A stretch of DNA of 64,000 nt from Amycolatopsis sp. 195334CR (GTDB lineage: Bacteria > Actinomycetota > Actinomycetes > Mycobacteriales > Pseudonocardiaceae). Each line of letters starts with the position of its first letter. The first letter of the stretch is position 1. The stretch spans positions 248,001 to 312,000 of the forward strand of contig NZ_JAFJMJ010000004.1 of assembly GCF_017309385.1 (NCBI RefSeq), in the 5' to 3' direction. The position numbers and the translations under genes are program-made. The notes beneath the pieces are model-generated. The model was not told the DNA's origin. It saw only the letters and a program-made list of their open reading frames with translations, and ran no database searches. Positions 24,256 through 32,669 of the stretch are shown in pieces.

Positions 24256-25220
24256 CGCAACACCGCCGCGTTCACCGTGGCCGGGCCGAGTCCGTACCGC
24301 TCCAGCATTTCCTCGTACTCCGCGGTCTGCGCGCAGTACTGGTCGGGTACGCCGAAGCCGAGCACGGGGGCGGGGTGCTCCGCCAGCACCACCCCGGCGA
24401 CCGCCGAGCCGAGCCCGCCGATCCGGTTGTGGTCCTCGTAGGTGACCAGCAGCTCGCTGCGCCGCGCCTCGGCCAGGATCGCCGCGCGGTCAAGGGGTTT
24501 GAGCGTGTGCACGTTGACCACGCGCGCGCGGACCCCGTTGGCCGCCAGCAGGTCCGCCGCCGCCAGCGCCATCGGCACGATCTGGCAGCCGGTGGCCAGG
24601 ATGCTCACGTCGGACGGTTCGTCCCCGGTGTCGCGCAGCACGACCACCTCGCCGATGCGGAACTCGGCGGGAGCGTCGTGGACGGCGGGTGTCGGCCCCC
24701 GGCTGGCCCGCACGTACACCGGGCCGGGATGCGCCGCCGCGGCTTTCACGGCCAGGTAGGTTTCGTACGCGTCCGCCGGGGAAAGCACGGTCATACCCGG
24801 CATCGCCGTGGTCACCGCGATGTCCTCGACGCACTGGTGGCTCGGTCCCGCGTACCCGCCGGACAGGCCGGTGTAGTAACCCACCAGCTTGACCGGGGCG
24901 CCGTTGTAGCAGACGTCCAGCCGGAGCTGCTCGCAGCCGCGCATCGTGCCGAACACCGCGAAGGTGTTGACAAAAGGGACCTTCCCCCGCATCGCCAGCC
25001 CGGCCGCGATGCCGATCTGGTCGGCCTCGGCGATGCCCGCCTGGAGGTAGCGGTCCGGGAACTCCTTGTCGAACGGCACCGCGGGCAGGCCGAGGTCGTT
25101 CTCCACGGAGAAGACCCGGTCGTCCTCGCGGGCCAGCTCCAGCTGCGCGCGGCGCGCGGTGACCCGGCTGGACAGGCCGTATTCGGTGTACCACTCGGAC
25201 AGTGCGGACAACTCGGCCAT
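24237..25220 (-). CDS. Transketolase C-terminal subunit, copy 1
   Basis: 327 residues from the ATG at 25220, preceded by a perfect GGAGGT and overlapping the Fe-ADH stop by one base (TGATG). It covers the pyrimidine-binding and C-terminal domains of a transketolase: YLQAGIAEADQIGIAAGLAM (with the Glu that activates thiamine diphosphate), PFVNTFAVF, and PSHQCVEDIA. It has no diphosphate-binding domain, so it needs an N-subunit; the only one in the window is at 28060-28893. A second C-subunit at 27068-28063 is clearly different in sequence. Split transketolases in natural-product clusters transfer two-carbon ketol units to aldehydes. Confidence 0.9.
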   Translation of the reverse strand: MAELSALSEWYTEYGLSSRVTARRAQLELAREDDRVFSVENDLGLPAVPFDKEFPDRYLQAGIAEADQIGIAAGLAMRGKVPFVNTFAVFGTMRGCEQLRLDVCYNGAPVKLVGYYTGLSGGYAGPSHQCVEDIAVTTAMPGMTVLSPADAYETYLAVKAAAAHPGPVYVRASRGPTPAVHDAPAEFRIGEVVVLRDTGDEPSDVSILATGCQIVPMALAAADLLAANGVRARVVNVHTLKPLDRAAILAEARRSELLVTYEDHNRIGGLGSAVAGVVLAEHPAPVLGFGVPDQYCAQTAEYEEMLERYGLGPATVNAAVLRWLSAH

Positions 25221-26356
25221 CACGTACCTCCCCGTCGCACGGCCGTGGTGAACATCGCCGCGGCGTCCTCCTGGGACACCGGGACCGGGTTGAGCGACAG
25301 GTGGAACTTGTCCGCCATCATCTTCGCCACCAGATCCGGGACGTGTGCTTCGGTCACGCCCAGCTCGGGCAGCCCCGGGATGGGCAGCGCGGCCACCAGC
25401 TCCCGGACCGCGGCCACCGCCGCCTCCCCGGACCCACCGGCACCCAGGGCGCCGGCCAGCGCGGCGAACCGGTCCGGCAGGTGCGGTAGGTTGAATTCCA
25501 TGCCGTCGGCCAGGAACAACGCGACGCCGACCCCGTGGTGCACGTCGAACATCGCGTTGACCGCGTGCGCGAAGGCGTGGTCGACCGCACCGCCGCCCTT
25601 CATCGAGATGCCGGCGGACAGGCTGCCGGTCATCATCCGCTCGCGTGCGTCGAGGTCGGAACCGTCGGCGACCGCTTCGGGCAACGCCTTCGACAGCGTC
25701 GAGACGGCGTAGAGCGCCATGGCGTCCGCGAGCGGCTGGCGCTCGGCCGAGACGTACGCGCCGATCGCGTGGGCCAGCGCGTCGATCCCGGCCGCCGCGG
25801 TCGCGCCGGGCGGCAGGGTCAGCGTCAGCTCCGGATCGCACAGCGCCACCTGCGCCGGCGTGGCCACCACGTGCATCTTGAACACGCGGCGGCTGTCGGT
25901 GATGATCGCGCCCGCCACCGCCTCGCTGCCGGTGCCCGCCGTGGTCGGCACCTGCACCAGTGGCGGCACGGGCGCGGTGACCGGTCGGGCGCCGTCCTCG
26001 AAGTCGATGATGCTGCCGCCGTGCGAGACCACCACCGCGGCCGACTTCGCCACGTCCAGCGCGCTGCCGCCGCCGGCGCCGAGGAACCCGTCGCACCCGT
26101 TGTCCCGGTAGGCCTGCGCGGCCGCGTCGACCTCCACTTCGGACGGATTGGTGCGCACCCCGGTGAACATCGTGCAGGCGACCCCGGCGTGCTTAAGCGA
26201 GGTGAGCACGGGATCGAGCACGCCCGCCGCGACCACCCCGGGGTCGGACACCAGGAGCACGTGCCGCACGCCGAGCCCGGCGAGCGCGTCCCCGGCCAGC
26301 CGGGCCGCTCCCCGTCCATAGTGGACCTGCGGGACCAGGTGGAAGAACTCAGACAC
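25220..26356 (-). CDS. Iron-containing alcohol dehydrogenase, copy 2
   Basis: 378 residues. NAD(P)-binding stretch FLGAGGGSALDVAKS, PTTAGTGSEA loop, and metal-site motifs AGIDALAHAIGAYVS and FAHAVNAMFDVHHGVGVAL mark a group III dehydrogenase. The start codon overlaps the end of the racemase-like gene by 8 bases. It is flanked by the two transketolase C-subunits once the racemase-like gene is skipped, so each C-subunit has a nearby dehydrogenase. It may reduce the ketone made by ketol transfer, or oxidise the resulting diol. Confidence 0.9.
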   Translation of the reverse strand: MSEFFHLVPQVHYGRGAARLAGDALAGLGVRHVLLVSDPGVVAAGVLDPVLTSLKHAGVACTMFTGVRTNPSEVEVDAAAQAYRDNGCDGFLGAGGGSALDVAKSAAVVVSHGGSIIDFEDGARPVTAPVPPLVQVPTTAGTGSEAVAGAIITDSRRVFKMHVVATPAQVALCDPELTLTLPPGATAAAGIDALAHAIGAYVSAERQPLADAMALYAVSTLSKALPEAVADGSDLDARERMMTGSLSAGISMKGGGAVDHAFAHAVNAMFDVHHGVGVALFLADGMEFNLPHLPDRFAALAGALGAGGSGEAAVAAVRELVAALPIPGLPELGVTEAHVPDLVAKMMADKFHLSLNPVPVSQEDAAAMFTTAVRRGGT

Positions 26357-27071
26357 CGGCGGCCACCGCCTTCTGGTTGAGCCTGCCGAACCCGCTGACC
26401 GTCCAGTCCAGCACGGTGAGGATGTCGAACACCGGCACCGGCAGGTCCGGCCGCAGGTCGTCGAGCACGGCGGGCAGCATGGTGCACTCGCAGACCAGCG
26501 CGCCGATGTCGGGCTCGCGGGCGAGGAACTCCAGGATCACCCGCCGCAGGTCCTCCCGCAGTTCCGCGTGCAGTTCGGCGTCGGCCTCCTTGGTCGCCAG
26601 GAACCGGCGCCACGACTCGTACTCGCCGACCCCGGCCACGCTGACCGGGAACTCCGTGCTCGACCAGCCGCACGCGGTGAAGTTGTGCTCGCCGACCGCG
26701 TCCGGGAAGAAGGTCAGCACCCCGATGCGGGTACCCGGGGTGATCATCCTGGCCACCACGGGCACCGCGACCAGGCTGGAGAGCACCACCGGGGTGCGCA
26801 CCGCGGCCGCGACCTCCTGCTGCAGCAGGGCCATCAGGCCGCAGTTCGCGGTGATCACCCGGACGCCCTGCCGTTCGAGTTCGCGGGCCGCCTCCACGTA
26901 GAGCGGCAGCAGCGCCTTGGCGTCCTCGGCGGTGCGCGGCGTTTTCGCGCCGCGTACCACCATCCGCCGCACCGGGTACGTCCAGGTCCGGTCGTTGACC
27001 ATGCAGCCGGGGACGTCGGCCATCTTGCCCTCCAGCATCAGGATGCCCAGGGTTTCGGTCGGTGCCGTCAC
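26349..27071 (-). CDS. Asp/Glu/hydantoin racemase-fold enzyme
   Basis: 240 residues from the GTG at 27071, which has AAGGAGGT eight bases upstream; the GTG overlaps the transketolase stop (GTGA). The two catalytic cysteines of the family lie in VITANCGLMALL and VCECTMLPAV. The family includes amino-acid racemases, hydantoin racemase, maleate isomerase and arylmalonate decarboxylase, all using cofactor-free cysteine proton transfer. The TANC-GLMA segment and the CECTM ending are closest to an uncharacterised racemase-like branch. A probable role is setting stereochemistry at an alpha-carbon of the cluster-specific building block. Confidence 0.82.
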   Translation of the reverse strand: MTAPTETLGILMLEGKMADVPGCMVNDRTWTYPVRRMVVRGAKTPRTAEDAKALLPLYVEAARELERQGVRVITANCGLMALLQQEVAAAVRTPVVLSSLVAVPVVARMITPGTRIGVLTFFPDAVGEHNFTACGWSSTEFPVSVAGVGEYESWRRFLATKEADAELHAELREDLRRVILEFLAREPDIGALVCECTMLPAVLDDLRPDLPVPVFDILTVLDWTVSGFGRLNQKAVAAGV

Positions 27072-28063
27072 GGTTGCCACCTCCTTGTCTCCTCCTCGAC
27101 GGCGGCGACGACGCTGTCCACGTCCAGTCCGCACCGGCGCAGTTGTTCTTCGTAGGAACCGATTTCGTGGGCGTACTCGTCCGGCATGCCGAGCATCCGC
27201 ACCGGCACCGGGGCTTCGGCGGCGACCACCTCGGCGACCGTGCTGCCGACCCCGCCGATCGTCGAGTGCTCCTCGACGGTGACGATCAGGCCGGTGCGCT
27301 GCGCCGATTCGACCAGCACCGCGCGATCCACCGGCTTGACCGAGTACAGGTCCACCACCCGCGCGCCGATACCGCGCGCGGCCAGGCAGTCGGCGGCGGC
27401 CACCGCGGTGGCCACGCTGGTCAGCCCGGCGGCCACGATGGTCACGTCGTCGCCCTCGCGCAGCACGTTCGAGCCGCCGACGCGGAAGTCCGCGCTGTCG
27501 TCGTAGACCTGGTCGGTCGGGTCGATGCCGAGCCGGAGGTAGACCGGGCCCTGGTACCGCGCCGCGACCCGGGTCAGCCGGTAGGCCGCGACCGCGTCGG
27601 CCGGCGCGAGCACCACCATGTTCGGCATGGCCCGCGCGATCGCCAGGTCCTCACCGCAGTGGTGCGTTGGCCCGGAGAACCCGGCCACGATGCCGGTGAA
27701 GGTACCGGCGATCTTCACGTTCGACCGGTGGTAGGCCAGTTCCAAGCGGACCTGCTCGCAGGCCCTGGTCAGGGCGAACCCGCCGAAGGTGTTGACGAAC
27801 GGGATCTTGCCGCGGGCGGCCATCCCGGCCGCCGCGCCGACCAGGTTCGCCTCCGCGATGCCGAAGTCGTGGTACCGCTCGGGGTAGCGCTCGGCGAACG
27901 GCTCACCACCGCAGTCGCCGAGATCGCCCTCGATCGAGGTGACCCGGTCGTCGGCGTCGGCGGCGTGCAGCTGGGCCAGGCGGCAGGTGTCGATGGCGGA
28001 CAGGCCGTGCCGCCGGACCCAGTCCGCGCTGCCCGGTTCGATCCGGGTGACGGTGCCGGTCAT
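27068..28063 (-). CDS. Transketolase C-terminal subunit, copy 2
   Basis: 331 residues from the ATG at 28063, overlapping the N-subunit stop codon by ATGA. Key stretches: RYHDFGIAEANLVGAAAGMA (catalytic Glu), PFVNTFGGFALTRACEQVRL, and PTHHCGEDLAIARAMP. Coupled translation with the N-subunit makes these two the primary heteromeric pair. The other C-subunit, three genes on, could exchange with it and give a second acceptor specificity. It provides the pyrimidine-ring half of the thiamine diphosphate site. Confidence 0.92.
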   Translation of the reverse strand: MTGTVTRIEPGSADWVRRHGLSAIDTCRLAQLHAADADDRVTSIEGDLGDCGGEPFAERYPERYHDFGIAEANLVGAAAGMAARGKIPFVNTFGGFALTRACEQVRLELAYHRSNVKIAGTFTGIVAGFSGPTHHCGEDLAIARAMPNMVVLAPADAVAAYRLTRVAARYQGPVYLRLGIDPTDQVYDDSADFRVGGSNVLREGDDVTIVAAGLTSVATAVAAADCLAARGIGARVVDLYSVKPVDRAVLVESAQRTGLIVTVEEHSTIGGVGSTVAEVVAAEAPVPVRMLGMPDEYAHEIGSYEEQLRRCGLDVDSVVAAVEEETRRWQP

Positions 28064-28893
28064 GCGCGTGCCTCCCCGGCCAGTTCCGCGAGCGCCTGCC
28101 GGTACTGCTCCGCGGAGAACTTCCCGTAGTGCCAGGTGTGCGTGTTCGAGGTGAACGACAGGCCGTGGCCCTTCTCGGTCCGCGCGATCACGCAGCTGGG
28201 CCGTCCCGGCGCGAACGGCACCCGGTGCAGCGCGGCGCTGAGCTGGGTCAGGTCGTGGCCGTCCACTTCGGACACCTGCCAGCCGAAGCTGCGCCACTTG
28301 TCGGCGAACGGCTCCAGCGCCATGATCTCCTCGGTCGGGCCGTCCTCCTGGAACCCGTTGCGGTCCACGACCACCACCAGGTTGTCCAGCCCGAAGTGCG
28401 CGGCGGACATGGCCGCCTCCCAGATCGAGCCCTCCTGGCACTCGCCGTCGCCGAGCACGACGAAGGCACGGCCGGGATTGCCGTCGTGCCGGTTGGCCAG
28501 CGCGATGCCGACCCCGACCGGCAGGCCGTGGCCCAGCGAGCCGGTGGCCCACTCGACCCCGGGCACCGCCCGCGACGGGTGCCCGGCCAGCCTGCTGCCC
28601 GGCTGCTTGTAGGCGGCCAGCTCGGAAACCGGGAAGAAACCGCGTTCGGCCAGTGCGGCGTACAACGCGGCCGAGGCGTGGCCCTTGCTGTAGATCAGGT
28701 GGTCCCGGTCGTTCCACTGTGGATTGTCCGGGTCCACCCGCAGCACCTCGTCGAAGTACAACACGGTGAGGATCTCGGTCGCCGACATCGAGCCGCCGAC
28801 GTGCGCGCCGGGACTGGTGGTGGCCAGTTCGGCGATGTGGTGCCGGATCCGGTTGGCCAGTTCGGCCAGCGGCCGTGTTCCGGTGGTGGTCAT
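28060..28893 (-). CDS. Transketolase N-terminal (thiamine diphosphate-binding) subunit
   Basis: 277 residues from the ATG at 28893, with GGAGGA upstream. The diphosphate/Mg motif is VVLGDGECQEGSIWEAAMSA through NLVVVVDRNGFQ (G-D-G ... N). GGSMSATEILTVLYFDEVL and the LIYSKGHASAALYAALAE loop are standard for split transketolases. It starts 35 bases after the aminotransferase stop. The window has one N-subunit and two C-subunits, so this chain is probably shared. It should generate the C2 carbanion from a ketose or hydroxypyruvate-type donor. Confidence 0.93.
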   Translation of the reverse strand: MTTTGTRPLAELANRIRHHIAELATTSPGAHVGGSMSATEILTVLYFDEVLRVDPDNPQWNDRDHLIYSKGHASAALYAALAERGFFPVSELAAYKQPGSRLAGHPSRAVPGVEWATGSLGHGLPVGVGIALANRHDGNPGRAFVVLGDGECQEGSIWEAAMSAAHFGLDNLVVVVDRNGFQEDGPTEEIMALEPFADKWRSFGWQVSEVDGHDLTQLSAALHRVPFAPGRPSCVIARTEKGHGLSFTSNTHTWHYGKFSAEQYRQALAELAGEARA

Positions 28894-28928
28894 ACTTCCT
28901 CCGTATCGGTTCACCAGGTGCACCGGCC

Positions 28929-30266
28929 TCACCACAGCCGGCTCGCGGTTTCCCACGGCTCGGCGTAGTCCAGGCCGCGGGCGTAGGTGATCAGCGCGTC
29001 CCGGTGCGTCATGACCTTGGTGAAGGCGTCGGCGTAGGCCTCCACGGCCGCCGGGTCGCGCAACGAGGCCATGCACAGCCTGCTGCCCGCCAGCACCGTC
29101 CGCTGGATCACCGCGAGCGTGTTCGGGAACTCCTCCTGCCGGTACTCGACCGGCTGCGCGTGCCCGCAGGTCCACGGGCAGCCCTTGCCGTACCCGCTCC
29201 GGGTGCGGAACAGCGCCTGGCCGGGCAGCGGGCGGTTCTGCCACATGGAGACCGGCGCGCCCTCGGCGGCCACCGCGTTCTGCACCGCCTGCCGGAACAG
29301 CCCCGGCGGCAGGTCGACCCCGGCCGCCTCGGCGTCGAGGGTGATGCGGAAGTGGTGGTAGACGTGGGTCCGGTCGGCCGGGACCGCCGGCGGGCGCACC
29401 CCCGGCAGCTCGGCCAGCCGCGCGGCCAGCCGCTCCGCCCCGGTCTGGACCTCCTTGGTGTACCGGTCGAGCCGGGTGAGCTGGCTGCGCGCGATCGAGG
29501 CCAGCACCGGCCCGATCCGGTAGTTGAACCCGATGGTGTGCGCGTTGTACTCGCGCTCGTTGTCCGGGCCGATCTGCTCGCCGAACATCTTCACCGCGTC
29601 CGCGCGGTTGCGCAGCCCGGGGTCGTCGGTGGTGAGCAGCCCGCCCTCGCCGGCGGTGGGCAGGTTCTTGCCCGCCATGATGCTGAACGCGCCCACGTCG
29701 CCGAGCGAACCGACCGGGCGGCCGCGGTGGGTGGCGCCGTGTGCCTGCGCGGCGTCCTCGATCACCGCGAGTCCGTGCTTGGCGGCGAAGGCGAGCACCG
29801 CGTCCATGTCGGCGGGCAGCCCGTGCAGGTGCACCACGATGATCGCCTTCGTCCGCGGCGTCACCACCCGCTCCAGCTCGGCCGGGTCCAGGGTGAAGGT
29901 GACCGGGTCGATGTCGGCGAAGACCGGGATGGCCTGGTGGTGCAGCACGCAGCTGGCCGAGGCGAGAAAGCTCAGCGCGGGCACGATCACTTCGTCACCG
30001 GGCCCGACCCCGACCGCGGCGACCGCCGCGTGCAGCGCCGCGGTCCCGCTGTTGAGCGCCAGGCAGTGCCGCACCCCGACGTGGTCGGCCCACTCGTCTT
30101 CGAGCGCCTTGACCTCGGTGTTGTTGTACCAGCTGAGCTTGCCCGACCGCAGCGTGGCCGCCACCGCGTCGATGTCGGACTCCTCGATGTCGGGCCACCC
30201 GGTCTCGTCGATGCCGCCGGGGATCAGCTGCGGGCCGCCGAGCACGGCCAGTCCGCCGGCGGCCAT
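28929..30266 (-). CDS. DegT/DnrJ/EryC1-family PLP aminotransferase
   Basis: 445 residues, longer than the usual 370-400. The family signature runs VIEDAAQAHGATHRGRPVGS then GDVGAFSIMAGKNLPTAGEG, with the PLP lysine at Lys200. SGTAALHAAVAAVGVGPGDE is the phosphate-binding region. Members transaminate keto sugars, cyclitols and related ketols, usually with Glu or Gln as donor. Next to split transketolases, it is a natural candidate for aminating the ketol carbonyl after C2 transfer. The ATG overlaps the M24 stop by one base (TGATG). Confidence 0.93.
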   Translation of the reverse strand: MAAGGLAVLGGPQLIPGGIDETGWPDIEESDIDAVAATLRSGKLSWYNNTEVKALEDEWADHVGVRHCLALNSGTAALHAAVAAVGVGPGDEVIVPALSFLASASCVLHHQAIPVFADIDPVTFTLDPAELERVVTPRTKAIIVVHLHGLPADMDAVLAFAAKHGLAVIEDAAQAHGATHRGRPVGSLGDVGAFSIMAGKNLPTAGEGGLLTTDDPGLRNRADAVKMFGEQIGPDNEREYNAHTIGFNYRIGPVLASIARSQLTRLDRYTKEVQTGAERLAARLAELPGVRPPAVPADRTHVYHHFRITLDAEAAGVDLPPGLFRQAVQNAVAAEGAPVSMWQNRPLPGQALFRTRSGYGKGCPWTCGHAQPVEYRQEEFPNTLAVIQRTVLAGSRLCMASLRDPAAVEAYADAFTKVMTHRDALITYARGLDYAEPWETASRLW

Positions 30267-31444
30267 CAGGCGGCTCCCGTGGGCAGCAGCTGCAGCTGGC
30301 GCGCCACCTTCTTGTCGGTGAGCACCTCGCAGCCGGTTTCGGTGACGCGGACCGTTTCGCTGAACCCGACGTGCCCGTTGAGCTCCGGCACGATCAGCGA
30401 GGGCACCAGGTGGAAGACCATGTTGGGCCGCAGCACGGTCTCGTCGCCGGGGTGCAGGTTCATGATGTGGCTCTCGTTCCAGCCCGGCGGGTAGCAGACG
30501 CCGATGGAGTAGCCGGTTTCGTGGGTGTGGTCACCGAACCCGTGGCTGAGCATGGCCTTGCGGCAGGCGTCGTCCACCGAACCGGAGGTGGCGCCGGGCG
30601 CGATCGCGTCGATCGCGTGCTGGAGGCCGTCGATCACCGCGGTGGCCCGGTCGCGCACGCACGCGGGCGGGTCGCCGAGGTAGGCGGTGCGCATCATCGC
30701 CGCGCTGTAGCGCTTGACGCAGCCGGAGAACTCCAGGAAGACGATGTCGTTCTCGCGCAGCTCGCGGCCTTCCCAGGTGCCGTGCGGCAGGCCGGAGCGC
30801 TCGCCGCTGATCACGTACGGCGGGCTGCCCGGGTACTCGCTGCCGTGGGCCAGCGTGGCGCGGTACACCGCGGCGGCCACCTCGTTCTCGGTGGCGCCGA
30901 CGCGCGCGGTCTCCAGCGCCTCGACCATGCCGGACATGGCCGCGTTGGCCGCGCCGCGGATGTAGTCGATCTCGGCGGGCGACTTGATCAGGCGGCACGA
31001 CTCGACGATCCCGCTGCCGTCCACCCAGCTCGCGCCGGACAGTTCGGCGACCAGCCTGCGGTAGGTGCGGATCGGGAAGAAGTAACCGCTCTCCTCGATG
31101 GACAGCGTCTTGCCCTGGATGCCGAGGCTCTTCACGGTGCGCGCGGTGACCTCGATCGGGTCCTCGCCGACACCGTAGTTGACGAAGCGCTCCAGCCAGG
31201 ACAGCCGTTCGATGTTGATCTTCTCTTCGATGTAGGTCAGCAGCAGCGGCTCGCCGTCGAGCGGCACCAGCAGCGTCTGGTACATGTAGTAGCCCAGCGT
31301 GGTGTAGCCGGTCAGGTAGTAGATGTTCTCCGGCACGCTCACCAGCGCCAGGTCGATGCCCCGCTCGGCCATGCGCTCGCGCACCGCCCCCAGCCGCCGC
31401 TCGTACTCGGCCAGCTCGAACGGCAGGTTCTTGTTCTCCCGCAT
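30266..31444 (-). CDS. M24-fold hydrolase of creatinase/ectoine-hydrolase type
   Basis: 392 residues: creatinase N-terminal domain (about 10-145), then pita-bread domain. The metal-ligand positions of Xaa-Pro aminopeptidases appear lost: FLEFSGCVKRYSAAMMRTAY replaces the D-x-G ... S-D-x-T-R-T stretch, and NMVFHLVPSLI lacks the F-T-I-E-P Glu. The segment TGYSIGVCYPPGWNE resembles ectoine hydrolase DoeA (G-Y-S-I-G-x-x-Y-P-P). So it is probably a metal-independent C-N hydrolase, opening a cyclic amidine or cleaving an N-acyl diamine, rather than a peptidase. Both substrate types fit a pathway built around a diamino acid. Confidence 0.85.
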   Translation of the reverse strand: MRENKNLPFELAEYERRLGAVRERMAERGIDLALVSVPENIYYLTGYTTLGYYMYQTLLVPLDGEPLLLTYIEEKINIERLSWLERFVNYGVGEDPIEVTARTVKSLGIQGKTLSIEESGYFFPIRTYRRLVAELSGASWVDGSGIVESCRLIKSPAEIDYIRGAANAAMSGMVEALETARVGATENEVAAAVYRATLAHGSEYPGSPPYVISGERSGLPHGTWEGRELRENDIVFLEFSGCVKRYSAAMMRTAYLGDPPACVRDRATAVIDGLQHAIDAIAPGATSGSVDDACRKAMLSHGFGDHTHETGYSIGVCYPPGWNESHIMNLHPGDETVLRPNMVFHLVPSLIVPELNGHVGFSETVRVTETGCEVLTDKKVARQLQLLPTGAA

Positions 31445-31472
31445 GTGATTCCCCTCGTTTTCCTTGGACAGG

Positions 31473-32669
31473 TCAGTCCGGCTTGGACAGCTCGGTCACC
31501 GTCGACCGCGGGCCGTCCCACCGGGTGAAGCGGTCTTCGCGCCATTCCCACACCCAGCCGGACCGGCGCCGTCCGCCGTAGGGCGCGACCGGGCTGCGGT
31601 CGCGGTGGTCGAGCCAGGTCTGGCCGCGGTGCACCGCGCCGTGGCTGCGGGCCAGCCGGGCGGGCACCCAGTCCGGTCCGCCGTAGACGGTGGCGCTGAG
31701 CCCGTACGGCGAGTCCTCGGCGAAGGTCACCGCCTGGGCCGCGTCGGCGACCGCGACCACCGGCAGCACCGGGCCGAAGGTCTCCGCGCGCACCACGTCC
31801 ATGTTCTGGCGGACGCCGCTCAGCACGGTCGGTTCGGCCGGTGTCCCACCGAAGTGGACCCGCGCACCACCGGCGACGGCCGCGTCGATCTGCCCGCGCA
31901 CCCGTGCTTCGTCCGTTGTGGACAGTGGGCCGATCCAGGTCTTCTCGTCGTCCGCGTTGCCCACCGGCAGCGCGGCGGCCGCGTCGATGAGTTCTTCGAC
32001 GAACCGGTCGTGCAGGCGCTCGTCGACGTAGATGCGTTCCGGTGCGGTGCACGCCCGGCCGGAGTTGTAGGTGCCCGCCGCGGCCACCGCTCCGGCGGCG
32101 GCCGCGAGGTTCGCCCCGCGCAGGACCAGGAACGGGTCCTTGCCGGGTCCTTCGAAGAGCACCTTGGTCCCGCTGAGCCGGGCGGCTTCCTCGTGCGGCA
32201 GCATCCAGTCGTCCGAGCCGAACACCAGCAGCGCGCCGACCTCGGGATCGGCGAACGCGCTGCCGAGGAACCGCGAACCGGGCTCGTCGTGCGGTTCGAT
32301 GGCCGTGCCGAAGGCTTCGCGCAGCAGTTCCACCACGGCGTCCGCCCATTCCTTGCGCCGCCGGGGAAACCGCAACCGCACGTGGTTGCCCGCCAGGTAG
32401 GCCGACCCGGCGGCGGCGACCGGATTGCTCAGGATCGCGTTGCCCGGCAGCGCGAGCGCCACCGTTCCCAGTGGGCCGCGGCCGGCCAGCGCGGACGCGA
32501 GCCCGTCGAACGCGGCCAGCCTGCGGGCGGCGAGTTCGATGTCCGCCCGGATGACCCGCCGGGGAAACCCCAGCGCCGCCAGCGCGATCTCCTCCAGTTC
32601 CGCCGACCGGGCCACCACCGCGCGGTGCAGTTCCCGCACCGCCGCGAGCCCGCGGTCCAGGTCGGTCAC
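31473..32669 (-). CDS. Aldehyde dehydrogenase superfamily enzyme
   Basis: 398 residues from a GTG at 32669 overlapping the ligase stop (GTGA); shorter than the usual ~480-500 because the N-terminal region is reduced. The catalytic cysteine lies in GTYNSGRACTAPERIYV. The Glu-containing stretch normally reading E-L-G-G-K is FEGPGKDPFL. FGPVLPV is the conserved C-terminal motif. Translational coupling to an acyl-activating enzyme suggests that it reduces the activated acid to an aldehyde, as in acyl-CoA reductases. Plain NAD-dependent aldehyde oxidation is the alternative. An aldehyde made here would be the acceptor for the transketolases. Confidence 0.85.
   Translation of the reverse strand: MTDLDRGLAAVRELHRAVVARSAELEEIALAALGFPRRVIRADIELAARRLAAFDGLASALAGRGPLGTVALALPGNAILSNPVAAAGSAYLAGNHVRLRFPRRRKEWADAVVELLREAFGTAIEPHDEPGSRFLGSAFADPEVGALLVFGSDDWMLPHEEAARLSGTKVLFEGPGKDPFLVLRGANLAAAAGAVAAAGTYNSGRACTAPERIYVDERLHDRFVEELIDAAAALPVGNADDEKTWIGPLSTTDEARVRGQIDAAVAGGARVHFGGTPAEPTVLSGVRQNMDVVRAETFGPVLPVVAVADAAQAVTFAEDSPYGLSATVYGGPDWVPARLARSHGAVHRGQTWLDHRDRSPVAPYGGRRRSGWVWEWREDRFTRWDGPRSTVTELSKPD

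Noticed and set aside
23122..28893. Aminoshikimate/AHBA-type pathway
   Set aside because: Transketolase, Fe-ADH-fold and DegT genes suggested it, but there is no aminoDAHP synthase, kanosamine kinase or clear AHBA synthase, and the Fe-ADH metal motifs fit dehydrogenases, not DHQ synthase.
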